Shown piece after piece: positions 24,784-32,987 of a stretch of DNA of 64,000 bases (position 1 is the first letter of the stretch; each line of letters opens with the position of its first letter). The position numbers were made by a program, and so were the translations under genes. The stretch covers positions 62,001-126,000 of the forward strand of contig NZ_WUUS01000002.1 of NCBI RefSeq assembly GCF_009831625.1, in the 5' to 3' direction. The DNA is from Halobaculum saliterrae. Its GTDB lineage: Archaea > Halobacteriota > Halobacteria > Halobacteriales > Haloferacaceae. Below the pieces are notes generated by a model. The model was not told where the DNA came from, ran no database searches, and was given only the letters and a program-made list of their open reading frames with translations.

Positions 24784-26060
24784 AACGGCTTCACCTCCCT
24801 CGTCGGGTAGTCGTGAACCGCGGGGGTCCGCCGGAGCCCGTCCAGCATCACCCGATCGGCCGCCGCCCGAGCGGTCTTCAGCAGCTCCCGACCGCGAACG
24901 TCCCTGAATCCGCCGCGTGCGGCCGGCCGCTCGCCGACGGCCTCCACGTCGTCGGTGCGGACGGGCTCGGCGACCATCGTGACCGGGACGGGCTCACCGG
25001 AGTGGACAACGTCCTCGGTGCTCGGGGTCGTGTGGTCTGCCGTGACCAGCGTGACGAGTTCGGGGTCCGTCAGCGCGCGCTCGACCACCGGCGCGAGCGA
25101 CGCGTCGATCGCCGCCAGTTCGTCGCGCTTCTCCGCCGGCCCGGCCGCGTGTGACACCTCGTCGGGCTCCGGGTAGTGGACGTGCACGAACTCGTGGTCC
25201 GCGACCGCATCGAGCGCGCGGCCCGCGCGGGCGTCGTAGCCGTCCGGCGGGTCGACGTGGGCCATCCCGAGCGTCCGTGCGAGCCCGGTCAACACCGGCT
25301 TGGGCGTCACGCTCGCCGCGTCCAGCCCGTGCCGCGCGCGGAACGACTCGACCCGAGTGGGCGTCGCGGCCCACTTCGAGAGCACCACGTCGGCCGGTCC
25401 CGGCTCGTCCGCCATCGTCGACCGGGTCGACCGGGTGTACGTCCGCAGCGCGTCCGCCGTCCGACGGGCGGCCCCCCTGTCGGTGGCGTCGCGGGTCGGC
25501 TCGCTCGCGACGACCGGCAGTCCGGACTCGAACGGGTCGACGTCCGTGACCGCCGGCGACACCACCGTGTCCGCAGTAACCGTCACCGTTCCCCGGTTCT
25601 TCCACGTGTACTCGAACTCGACCGAACAGCCGTCGACGACCGGCACGTCGACCGCGGCGACGCCGGGGCGCTCTGCGAGCGCGGGGAAGTCGTCGTCCTC
25701 GCTCCCGAGGTGTCGGTTCGCCACCCGCGTCCCGGTCTCGGCATCGAGCGACGCGAACGACGCCGAGCAGACGACGCTGCCCGGCGGCGGCTCGGTTCCG
25801 AAGCCTCGCGCCTCGAGCACGCCCCGCCCCGGGACCTCCTCGGGGTCGTAGCCGAACAGGCGAGTGTGCGCGAGGTCGCTCGACAGCGGGACGCCCGGGT
25901 CGGCGACGTGCATCGTGCCGTTGATCCCCGCCGCCGCGAGCCGGTCGAGGTTCGGAGTCTCTGCCGCCTCTAACGGCGTTCTGCCGTCCAGCTCCCGCGC
26001 CGGCCGGTCGGCCGCGCCGTCGAGCAGCAACAGGAGGATCGAGCGGTCCCTCCCGCGCAT
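24765..26060 (-). CDS. ApgM-like phosphoglycerate mutase family protein
   Basis: 431 residues, similar to archaeal ApgM. Metal/catalytic positions of the alkaline-phosphatase fold are visible: LLLLLDGAADRP (Asp14), PLSSDLAHTRLFGYDP (candidate catalytic Ser60/61), VHYPEPDEVSHAAGPAEKRD and TADHTTPSTEDV. GRTPLEAAETPNLDRLAAAG is the family signature. It may be the glycolytic phosphomutase, but tight coupling to a SelD-like and an adenylyltransferase-like gene suggests a separate phosphoryl-transfer role. The start overlaps the upstream acyl-CoA dehydrogenase stop by one base (TGATG). Confidence 0.82.
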   Translation of the reverse strand: MRGRDRSILLLLLDGAADRPARELDGRTPLEAAETPNLDRLAAAGINGTMHVADPGVPLSSDLAHTRLFGYDPEEVPGRGVLEARGFGTEPPPGSVVCSASFASLDAETGTRVANRHLGSEDDDFPALAERPGVAAVDVPVVDGCSVEFEYTWKNRGTVTVTADTVVSPAVTDVDPFESGLPVVASEPTRDATDRGAARRTADALRTYTRSTRSTMADEPGPADVVLSKWAATPTRVESFRARHGLDAASVTPKPVLTGLARTLGMAHVDPPDGYDARAGRALDAVADHEFVHVHYPEPDEVSHAAGPAEKRDELAAIDASLAPVVERALTDPELVTLVTADHTTPSTEDVVHSGEPVPVTMVAEPVRTDDVEAVGERPAARGGFRDVRGRELLKTARAAADRVMLDGLRRTPAVHDYPTREVKPLWPGEE

Positions 26061-27328
26061 CAGTCCAGCCCGAGCGTCTTCGCGATGGTCCGTTTCTGCA
26101 CCTCGGTCGTTCCCGCGGGGATGCGGAGGTTTCGAGCGACCCGGAACACGCGCTCGACGCCGCCGGCGCGCATCAGCCCGTAGCCGCCGAGCACCTGGAT
26201 CGCGCGGTCGGCCCAGTCGAACAGACGGTCCTCGGGGTAGTACTTCAGCATCGAGAGCTTCCGTCGAGCGGTCGCCGGCTGGTCGAGGTCGTGGAGGTTG
26301 GCCTCCGCGTCATAGGCGCCCAACAGGGACGTCCCGAACTCGCGGAGGGCGTGGATCTCCGTCGCCGTCTCGACGATGGGCCACTGTACGGCCTGGTTGC
26401 TGCCGATGGGCTCCCCGAACGACTCCCGATCCTTCGCGTACGTGAGCATTCTGTCGAGGAGGTATCGGCCCATCCCGGCGCACATCCCGGCGCGCCCGGC
26501 CCGTCGCCAGTTCACCCACGACAGCGCCAGCGGGAGCCCGTCGCCCACCTCGCCGACGAGTTGGTCGCCGTCGACGCGGCAGTCGCGGAGGTGCACGTCC
26601 GAGGTGATGCCGTCCATCATGATGTTCAGGTTCGGCTCGCCGACCTCGTAGCCCGGGTTGTCGGTGTCGACGAGGAACATCCCCATCGTCTCGTGGGCCG
26701 GCCCCTCGGCGCCCTCGACCTTCGCGAGGATCTGCGCGGTGTCCGCGAACGGGCCGTTCGTGATGTAGCGCTTGTCGCCGTTGAGAACCCAGCCGTCGCC
26801 GTCGCGCTCGGCGGTCGTCGAGATCGCCGTCACGTCCGACCCGGCGCCCGGCTCCGTGATGCCGATGCAGGCCGTCTCCCGTCCCTCGACGAGCGGCCGG
26901 AGCCACTCCTCGCGCTGGTCCTCGTCGAGGTGCAACAGCGCGGGCGATGGCCCCTCCGTCCACGCCATCATCGCGCGGGCGACGCTCGACCCGTGGCCCG
27001 TCCCGTAGCGGAACACCGCCTCCTGCACGTAGAAGTGCTCGCGGTTCGAGAGCCCGCCGCCGCCTACCTCCTCGGGCAGGTGGAGCGCGTACAGCCCCTC
27101 GTCGGCGCTTCGCTTCCGGATCTCCTCCTGCATCGCCCGCGTCTCGGGCTTCATGAGGCCGTCGTCGTCGAGATAGTCCAGCGGCCCGCCGACGTGCTCG
27201 GCGTGCGCCTCCTCGTAGGGCAACACCTCGTCTTCGATGAAGTCGATCACCCGATCGACGACCGGCCGCACGTCGTCGGGGACGGTGAACTCTCCCGCCA
27301 GCGCCTCGTCCTCGGGGAACATCGTCAT
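26060..27328 (-). CDS. Acyl-CoA dehydrogenase family protein
   Basis: 422 residues, usual length. ACIGITEPGAGSDVTAISTT is the N-terminal ACAD signature (FAD contact), and the C-terminal helix region runs LGGYGLMRAGGVERVFRVAR then NLRIPAGTTEVQKRTIAKTL. At the usual catalytic Glu site (YEGTS in MCAD-type enzymes) there is Ala (PAGTT); the alternative isovaleryl-CoA-type Glu position also appears substituted (SWVNWRRAG). It may therefore not be a standard dehydrogenase. First gene of a four-gene overlapping operon. A TACTTAAC box lies 28 nt upstream, so the transcript is probably leaderless. Confidence 0.88.
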   Translation of the reverse strand: MTMFPEDEALAGEFTVPDDVRPVVDRVIDFIEDEVLPYEEAHAEHVGGPLDYLDDDGLMKPETRAMQEEIRKRSADEGLYALHLPEEVGGGGLSNREHFYVQEAVFRYGTGHGSSVARAMMAWTEGPSPALLHLDEDQREEWLRPLVEGRETACIGITEPGAGSDVTAISTTAERDGDGWVLNGDKRYITNGPFADTAQILAKVEGAEGPAHETMGMFLVDTDNPGYEVGEPNLNIMMDGITSDVHLRDCRVDGDQLVGEVGDGLPLALSWVNWRRAGRAGMCAGMGRYLLDRMLTYAKDRESFGEPIGSNQAVQWPIVETATEIHALREFGTSLLGAYDAEANLHDLDQPATARRKLSMLKYYPEDRLFDWADRAIQVLGGYGLMRAGGVERVFRVARNLRIPAGTTEVQKRTIAKTLGLD

Positions 27329-27352
27329 GTGATACCGATTCTCATTCCAGTG

Positions 27353-27360
27353 GTTAAGTA
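27353..27360 (-). promoter_or_regulatory. TATA-like box of the acyl-CoA dehydrogenase operon
   Basis: TACTTAAC on the minus strand, centred 28 nt before ATG 27328. Confidence 0.5.
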
Positions 27361-27643
27361 TTGGCTCGGTCGCGGCCGATTGCCGGATCGCCGGTGCGAC
27401 GGTCGGTCGGGGTACGTACGTGGTGGCGCTTGGTCCCCATGGGCAGCCGCAATTCGACCCGGGGTGGTAAACAGACTCGTTTAAAATCGTTGAAAGCTAC
27501 CGGTCCTATGAGGTTTGTTGGTCAGAGACAAACGAACGCCGTCTCACGCCGAACGCAGATGTATTCCAGAACTGTCAGGAATTGGGTGTTGAATATAGCG
27601 AGTGTATGCAGTAGCGCAATAATCTTCGGTTCACTGATAGCCG

Positions 27644-27676
27644 TCTGAATTGCCCGATAGGAAGATGCTGCATACC
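27644..27676 (+). repeat. Dispersed repeat, partial copy G
   Basis: CTGAATTGCCCGATAGGAAG then ATGCTGCATACC, matching the right half of the ~75-bp repeat (see 61932-62010). It abuts the HalOD1 remnant, the same order as copy A. Confidence 0.6.
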
Positions 27677-27771
27677 TACCGATATGACCCAATTTTGATC
27701 CGGGGGTTTCCGTTCAAATCTGCGGTGATAGTGACCGTCGTCGCATCCGCTTCAAACCGAAGAGTCAGCCA
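27676..27771 (-). pseudogene. HalOD1 gene remnant (3' end only)
   Basis: On the minus strand this reads TLRFEADATTVTITADLNGN followed by PRIKIGSYR and a stop (TAG, 27676-27678). It is about 88% identical by eye over ~100 bp to the end of the HalOD1 gene at 61453-61911. The 5' two-thirds is missing: the match ends at the stop codon of the lipoprotein gene (27765-27767), so the junction lies there. A truncated relic. Confidence 0.75.
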
Positions 27772-30113
27772 TACCGCTCGAATGCGTCCTGCAGCACGTC
27801 GTACGACTCCTTCAGCCGTTCCTCGGTCTCCGGGTCGTTCCAGGTGTCGAGCGAGAAGCGCCCCGCGTCAGCGGGGATCGTCCCCGACACCGCTGCTGGG
27901 AGCGTGTCCGTTGCGTTCGGTCTCCCCGAGAGCGTTCGCGCGTCGCCGTCGGCGTCCGGAGCGTACGTGAGCGCCGCGATCCCCACGTCGTCAACGGGAC
28001 GGGTCGCGCCCAGTCCGTCCGTCCAGATGTCACCGGTCATGACGGCCGAGCTCGGGTCACGAAAGCCGAGGAGACACCACGGCAGCCGGAGCTCGATTGT
28101 GTTCGCCGCGGCGTCGACATGGACGTCCGTTAGGGAGTCGTACTTGGATGAGTCCGGGTCTCCGATGCCGTACCGCAGCTGCCCGGTCTCGACGGATCGG
28201 AACGAGACAGTCCGGCCCTGTGTCGGAAGATCAAGCGGGTAGGACACCGCGAGCCGTATCGGATGGTAGACGCCGTTGTCCGGGGTCGACGCGTACGGGC
28301 GCGTCGGAAGGTATCCCCCGGTCTCGCCGTACTCGTAGTAGAAGCGATCAGCGTGGCTCGCGACCCAGGCCCGCGAGGCGTCCGGACCCGCCAACTCGAC
28401 GACGACGTCCGCTCGGCCCGCGTGATCCAAAATCAGTCCCCGTGGGAGAGCGGTGTTCCCACGATCGGGGACGAGATCGAACCCGAGCACCGTCCGCATC
28501 CGATCCCAGTCGACGGTCTCGCCGAGCTCCTCGTACTCGATTCGGACCGACAGCGCTGCTGGGTCGGCCGTCGCGCGGACCTCGCGGAGGCTCCGGCCCG
28601 CATCGTAGCCGTCGTCGAGCGCGACTCGCGGCTCCCGGCCGCCCGTCGAGACGATGGTCGCGCCAGCCCACTCTTCGGCGTCGCCCGACAGCGTGACGCG
28701 TCCCGCGGGATCGAACGATAGCAATCCGAACCGCTCCTCGGGCGACTGGTCGTTGAGCCACTCCGGCCGACGGTTCGGGTCGGTGTACCGCATCGTGTTC
28801 CACGTCCGCTTGAACCACTCGTCCTGCCAGGCGAACACGATCCCGCCGGCGGCCCCGGATTCGACGATATCCGCGAACAGTGCGGCGTCGAGTTCACCCT
28901 GTCGCGTCTCCGTGTGGTGTCCTTGATCGAACCCGTCGACCTGCTCGTGGGCGGTGCCACGCGAGGCGGGGACACCGAACTCGCCGATCACCAGCGGGTG
29001 CCGGAGGTTCTCGCGGAGGTCCTCGAGGTACGCGCGGTAGCTGCGCGACCCGGCGGCGCCCTCGCCCTCGCGCAGGTACTCCTCGCTGAAGTTGAGGAAG
29101 TCTGGGTAGTACGGGTACGCGTGGTAGGTGGCGAACAGCCCGGGCGAGTGGGCCCGCGTGCTCGCCAGCGCGTTCGGGTTCACCGACGCGCGGTCCTCCC
29201 ACGCCAGCGGTTCGGCCGGGTGATCGAGGTGGTCAGTCGTGGGCCAGTTCGAGATGCTCGCAGGCCGGGTCGTCCCGTACGCCTCCGCCTCGTGTGTGAG
29301 CGCACGGTCGAGTCGGCGGGCGAGCCAACGCTCGAACGCCGCGGCGTCGGCCGTCGCCTCGACGTACCGGCCGTCGGTAGCGCCGCCGTCGTGGTGCTCG
29401 TTCGTCCGGAGGACGAACTGTGGCTCCCACTCGACCCCGGCTACGTAGCCCATCGTGTACGGCGAGACGTCCGCGGTGAACGCCCCGGCGGCGTGGCCCG
29501 GACGGTCGGGGAGTGTCGCGTTCCCGTGGACCACGTCGATCGCCTCGCGAAGCCCCCGGTCGAACACCGCGGTGAGTTCGTCGTCGAACGCGGTTGTTTC
29601 CCCCTCGGTGAGATGCGCGGGCAGCCAGTTGCCGTGAAACAGGTACAGCGGGTCCTCGACCCGCTCGTTGAGCGCCGAGAGCGCCTCGTAAAACGCCGGC
29701 GGGTGGACGGTGTACACCCGAACCGCGTTGGCGTTCATCTCGTGTATCCGGGCGAGCCAGCGGTCGTACTCCGAGCGCGTGATCGCCGCCTCCCCGGGGA
29801 ATGTCCCCGGCTTGCCCATCCCGAGATTCACCCCGCGGAGGAGTCTGTCGCTCCAGCCGTCGTCATTCCGGACCTGAAACGCCCCGTCCCGAAGGCGGAA
29901 CCGCGCTCCGGGCGGGGAACCGCCGTGGTCGCCGGGGTCGGTTGTGGGTGAGTCAATCGTTCCCGTCGCGGCGGAGGAGTCGTCGGGAGCGTCGTCGGAC
30001 CCGTTCGCCCCGCCGCAGCCGGCGAGCGTCGCCGCGGCGGCACCCGCGCCGACAGCGCGGAGAACCCGGCGTCGTTCTCGATCCACGCCTTCCCCCTGTG
30101 GACGCGGGTACAT
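27765..30113 (-). CDS. Tat-exported lipoprotein with TIM-barrel glycosidase-like domain
   Basis: 782 residues from ATG 30113. Tat motif RERRRVLRAVG and lipobox LAGC (Cys33) indicate an exported lipid-anchored protein; an acidic spacer follows. Residues ~75-430 look like a GH2/GH5-type barrel: LLRGVNLGMGKPGTFPGEAA, NANAVRVYTVHPPAFYEAL, LYLFHGNWLPAH, HPLVIGEFGVPASRG (candidate nucleophile/acid Glu), GGIVFAWQDEWFKRTWN. The C-terminal ~330 residues are beta-rich (sugar-binding-like). Likely acts on extracellular polysaccharide; substrate unknown. The frame is open further upstream, but Tat signal placement fixes the start. Its final codons sit at the junction with the HalOD1 remnant. Confidence 0.85.
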   Translation of the reverse strand: MYPRPQGEGVDRERRRVLRAVGAGAAAATLAGCGGANGSDDAPDDSSAATGTIDSPTTDPGDHGGSPPGARFRLRDGAFQVRNDDGWSDRLLRGVNLGMGKPGTFPGEAAITRSEYDRWLARIHEMNANAVRVYTVHPPAFYEALSALNERVEDPLYLFHGNWLPAHLTEGETTAFDDELTAVFDRGLREAIDVVHGNATLPDRPGHAAGAFTADVSPYTMGYVAGVEWEPQFVLRTNEHHDGGATDGRYVEATADAAAFERWLARRLDRALTHEAEAYGTTRPASISNWPTTDHLDHPAEPLAWEDRASVNPNALASTRAHSPGLFATYHAYPYYPDFLNFSEEYLREGEGAAGSRSYRAYLEDLRENLRHPLVIGEFGVPASRGTAHEQVDGFDQGHHTETRQGELDAALFADIVESGAAGGIVFAWQDEWFKRTWNTMRYTDPNRRPEWLNDQSPEERFGLLSFDPAGRVTLSGDAEEWAGATIVSTGGREPRVALDDGYDAGRSLREVRATADPAALSVRIEYEELGETVDWDRMRTVLGFDLVPDRGNTALPRGLILDHAGRADVVVELAGPDASRAWVASHADRFYYEYGETGGYLPTRPYASTPDNGVYHPIRLAVSYPLDLPTQGRTVSFRSVETGQLRYGIGDPDSSKYDSLTDVHVDAAANTIELRLPWCLLGFRDPSSAVMTGDIWTDGLGATRPVDDVGIAALTYAPDADGDARTLSGRPNATDTLPAAVSGTIPADAGRFSLDTWNDPETEERLKESYDVLQDAFERYG

Positions 30114-30513
30114 GGGTGTTCTGTCGGGGCCCTCTCGTTTGGATCCCTTCCGGCGAACGCGGACCCGAACTGTCCCGGAATTGTGCGGCGGCTGTGGGGT
30201 GTCCGCCGGCGTCGAAGTCGCGGCGACGGACTGATGTACCGTTCCACACGGTCGATCGTGCCTCCCTGGCGTGGTCCGCGATGTTGGTGGCGTCGACGCG
30301 GTGTGTTCCAACATTTAAAAACGACGATCCGCGTGAAAGTATACTAGCCGAACTCTCTGATGACCAGCACGATCAGTTCGTTTGCATTCGTGATAGAGCG
30401 TTCGTCTGTATCTACCAGCATATCCCTCTTCGATCCGTCGATGCACGGCTGAATTAGGCGATAAGAAGGTACTGCGAATGAATCAGTACCGCTGGCGGCA
30501 CACGGCAACCGTG
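30114..30513. other. 400-bp intergenic region with repeat copy A
   Basis: Composition shifts to lower G+C after ~30310. Contains copy A of the dispersed repeat, which ends in an inverted repeat GGTACTG/CAGTACC (30468-30490). Confidence 0.55.
30405..30480 (+). repeat. Dispersed ~75-bp repeat, copy A
   Basis: CTGTATCTACCAGCATATCC ... GATCCGTCGATGCACGGCTG ... GCGATAAGAAGGTACTGCG. Same orientation as copies B-F. Lies 33 bp past the stop of the HalOD1 gene. On the minus strand it encodes YRLIQPCIDGSKRDMLVDT in an open frame. Confidence 0.85.
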
Positions 30514-30858
30514 TTAGGCAGTGGTGGACTCAAAAACGGGTTCTGGATCGGTTGGTCGAGTCGCGTCACAGACGCGGATGCAGCCGTCAGAGCGGACGAA
30601 CACGTTCCACGTGTCTACCTGAAAACTGAGGAGGGTATCACCGTTCGTCCCTCTGTCAGAAGACTCAAACAGCGCATTGAGAGCGTCCGGGTCAACGTAA
30701 TCAAACAGCGGAGGGAGATCAGTTGGATCAACACCGACAGCGTCTGCCAGAGCCCAGACAATAGCCTCTGTAGCGGAACGCTCACTCTCAGAGTCGTATT
30801 CCGCATCAACGACTGGTGTACATCCACGGTAGACAGACATTTTTCCCTGCATGTTCAT
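30514..30858 (-). CDS. HalOD1 output-domain protein
   Basis: 114 residues. SATEAIVWALADAVGVDPTD followed by LPPLFDYVDPDALNALFES, then LSFQVDTWNVFVRSDGCIRV: the alpha/beta HalOD1 pattern, a small haloarchaeal domain proposed to act as an output or regulatory module. A TTTACA box is 27 nt upstream of ATG 30858, and a 20-bp perfect inverted repeat lies 85 nt upstream. Function unknown. Its G+C is lower than that of the core genes. Confidence 0.85.
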   Translation of the reverse strand: MNMQGKMSVYRGCTPVVDAEYDSESERSATEAIVWALADAVGVDPTDLPPLFDYVDPDALNALFESSDRGTNGDTLLSFQVDTWNVFVRSDGCIRVCDATRPTDPEPVFESTTA

Positions 30859-31216
30859 ATCTCCACCAACACCCCACCCTGTAAAGCGTTGTCGTGAGAA
30901 TCTGAGTGACAGTAGATACCCTGTCCGTACGTAGTGGTAAGTGATTCATCTGAAGATGAATCTGTCTGTGAGGTGTGCTTCATAGAGGGGTGGAGAGGAT
31001 TTGTGTGCCGGGGGAATGAAGTCGGAAGTTCCCTCCCTCTATGGATTGGCTCCCTGGCTCGAACGGCGGTTGGGGAACCGCACCTCTCCATAAAGTGTTA
31101 CTTAGTCTGAACTAATAGGGGTTCGGCTTGATTTGCGATGGTGAAGATCCATAGCGTCATGCTTGCCTCCCCTCACCGTATATGGTGGGCAGATCTTCTG
31201 CGTATATGTTCTGGTG
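30859..31216. other. 358-bp intergenic region
   Basis: Contains the HalOD1 promoter (TTTACA near 30885), a 20-bp inverted repeat (30943-30962) and T-rich sequence. No credible gene. Confidence 0.5.
30943..30962. promoter_or_regulatory. 20-bp inverted repeat upstream of the HalOD1 gene
   Basis: GATTCATCT-GA-AGATGAATC: two perfect 9-bp arms with a 2-bp centre. It resembles a dimeric regulator's operator rather than a terminator. Confidence 0.5.
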
Positions 31217-31510
31217 CTACTGTCGGCGATGGAACTGACTTTCTAATCTTTTAATGTCTCGTGGCGAGGCGGGCGCTCCGGCAGCGGTGTCCGTATCCGG
31301 TGAAGATTGCGCTGCGGCGTCCGTCGTAAGATCGTATGCTAGTGTACGGATGGCCTCGTTGTGTTTTTCTTTCACCTGAGCGATTGCGTGTGGATGTGTT
31401 TCCAGTTGGTCGTACTCTTCGCAGTCGATAGCGTGTTCGAGTTCCTGTTCGTACTCATGGCGGACTAATAAGAGAAGTTCGTGAAGATGTACGAGTTCTA
31501 TCTTTCTCAT
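31217..31510 (-). CDS. UPF0058 family protein
   Basis: 97 residues. MRKIELVHLHELLLLVRHEY then EQELEHAIDCEEYDQLETHP, a helical pattern with the conserved MRKxELxHLHxLL start of UPF0058, followed by a disordered C-terminus. Common in haloarchaea, usually as several paralogues; function unknown, sometimes proposed as a metal-binding or regulatory protein. Stands alone in the lower-G+C stretch. Confidence 0.82.
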   Translation of the reverse strand: MRKIELVHLHELLLLVRHEYEQELEHAIDCEEYDQLETHPHAIAQVKEKHNEAIRTLAYDLTTDAAAQSSPDTDTAAGAPASPRDIKRLESQFHRRQ

Positions 31511-31870
31511 GTGCTGGAACCATTCTCTGCTCGTAACTCAATCTGGTACCCACAGATCGTTCCGTCCCCATAGAACAGTCGTCAGCCTCTTTGTTATGCT
31601 CCACTCCTCGAACTGGGGGGTCAGCTTACTCACAGGGTGTACGAACGTACCCGATCCAACCGATCACCAAGCACCGGCACATATCTGCGCAAAAGAACTG
31701 CTTACTCACCGAGCAGCTGATAGCGCAGACCAGTCCGTATGTACAGACCATTGCTTACTGTGCCCCCTGTATCTATCAGTACGTCCCTCATCGATCCAGC
31801 GATACACGGTTGAACAAAGCGATACGAAGGTACTGCATATACTGCGGCCGGATCGGAGAGGGGTCCACGT
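31511..31870. other. 360-bp intergenic region with repeat copy B
   Basis: Lower G+C than the flanking phosphate operon. Contains repeat copy B; otherwise nothing recognised. Confidence 0.5.
31767..31840 (+). repeat. Dispersed ~75-bp repeat, copy B
   Basis: CTGTATCTATCAGTACGTCC ... GATCCAGCGATACACGGTTG ... GCGATACGAAGGTACTGCA. The minus-strand frame gives YRFVQPCIAGSMRDVLIDT. It ends 31 bp from the phoU stop. Confidence 0.85.
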
Positions 31871-32929
31871 TCAGTCGGTACTTTCGGCGACCCGGATACC
31901 ACCGATAGCGTCGGCGTCACCTCCAGCGCAATCTTGTCGAGAAATAACCTGACGGAGACCGATCTCGGCGATCGCCGTGCCGCTGTCGGCCGTCCGTTCG
32001 ATCGCTTTGGTCGCTCGCGTGAGTCGAGGATCCCCTGCATCCTCATCGAACAGCCGGGCATCGAGGTCATCGACCAGCCCGCGGACCCGCTCCCCTGCCT
32101 CGATAGACTCCCGGACTGGATCGACTTTCCCGCCATCGACCACGGCCGGTGTCGCCGTCTCGACGCAGTTACGCGCGGTCTGTGCCGCGTCACGGAGATC
32201 GGCGGTGAGCGGCCTTTCCGGCGGGGAATCGAGGTCTCGTGCAGTCTCTGCGAGCGTTTCGGCGCTTTCTGCGACTCGTTTCAGTTCCCGGCTCGCCGTC
32301 CAGAGGCGAAACAGTTCCTCGCGCGTGATCCCGAGCGCGTCGACCTCGTCGAGCTTCGAGAGGCTCCGACGGAAGTGTCGATCGACGAGCGCATGCAGCC
32401 GGTTCGCCTGCTCGGTGCGCTCGAGCACCGACTCGGGACTGGTTTCCCCGAACACCGCCGCCGTCCCGTCGCGATGCATCGACGTGGCGACGAACAGAAA
32501 GTGCCTGACTGACTGCCTGATCGACACCTCTGCAGGGTCCACCGGGACGGTGGCAGTGATCGCCGTATCGGATTCGTCGACGACGGTCATGCCGGTCAGC
32601 TCCGCTGCGGCACTCCCGACCGCATGACGCTGGGCGGACGAGACGCCGGCGTCGAATCGGACAGTGATTCGATCGATACCGGCGGCATAGGCCGCAATCA
32701 GTAGCCGTTGGACGCGGGCTGCGTCGAGGTCGTCGGCATCGAGGACGACCTGTTCCGGAACTCCGTCCAGGCCGTCGCCGTCTTGAGGCTCGATGACCAG
32801 TACGCCGTCGAGATGGGTGTGCAGCCCCACCTCGTCGCCGGGCTCGATTCCTCGAGTCTCGGCCCATTCTTTCGGGAGCGAGACGCTGTAGGTGCCGCCG
32901 CCGACGAGCTGGATCTTGCGTCGTGTCAT
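31871..32929 (-). CDS. phoU: Phosphate uptake regulator (AbrB-PhoU)
   Basis: 352 residues from ATG 32929 (MTRRKIQLVGGGTYSVSLPK); an ATG 18 bases earlier is possible. The N-terminal ~50 residues form a SpoVT/AbrB-like swapped hairpin (SLPKEWAETRGIEPGDEV); a PhoU-type helical region follows, including residues 150-330 with heptad-like spacing. This AbrB-PhoU architecture is the archaeal form, thought to sense phosphate transport and repress uptake. Last gene of the pst operon, 58 bp downstream of pstB. Confidence 0.88.
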   Translation of the reverse strand: MTRRKIQLVGGGTYSVSLPKEWAETRGIEPGDEVGLHTHLDGVLVIEPQDGDGLDGVPEQVVLDADDLDAARVQRLLIAAYAAGIDRITVRFDAGVSSAQRHAVGSAAAELTGMTVVDESDTAITATVPVDPAEVSIRQSVRHFLFVATSMHRDGTAAVFGETSPESVLERTEQANRLHALVDRHFRRSLSKLDEVDALGITREELFRLWTASRELKRVAESAETLAETARDLDSPPERPLTADLRDAAQTARNCVETATPAVVDGGKVDPVRESIEAGERVRGLVDDLDARLFDEDAGDPRLTRATKAIERTADSGTAIAEIGLRQVISRQDCAGGDADAIGGIRVAESTD

Positions 32930-32987
32930 CGCCGGCGCTTCCCCCACAACCCCTCCATCGCTCTTCCGTGTTTGGTTGCCATGCAGA

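Larger units (their letters stand above)
27329..27764. other. Lower-G+C intergenic region with repeat and HalOD1 remnant
   Basis: Base composition drops sharply after about 27470. It contains the acyl-CoA dehydrogenase promoter, a partial dispersed repeat (27644-27676) and a broken HalOD1 3' end. No intact gene. Confidence 0.6.

Noticed and set aside
22454-24907. 817-codon plus-strand open frame over the SelD-like region
   Set aside because: Low-complexity Ser/Arg/Pro content caused by G+C-rich antisense; the minus-strand genes carry clear motifs.
27700-27725. GTTCAAATC resembling a tRNA T-arm
   Set aside because: It lies inside the HalOD1 relic on the opposite strand and no cloverleaf can be built around it.
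30855-31091. 78-codon minus-strand frame upstream of the HalOD1 gene
   Set aside because: Covers the promoter and inverted repeat, lacks codon bias and ends at the HalOD1 start.
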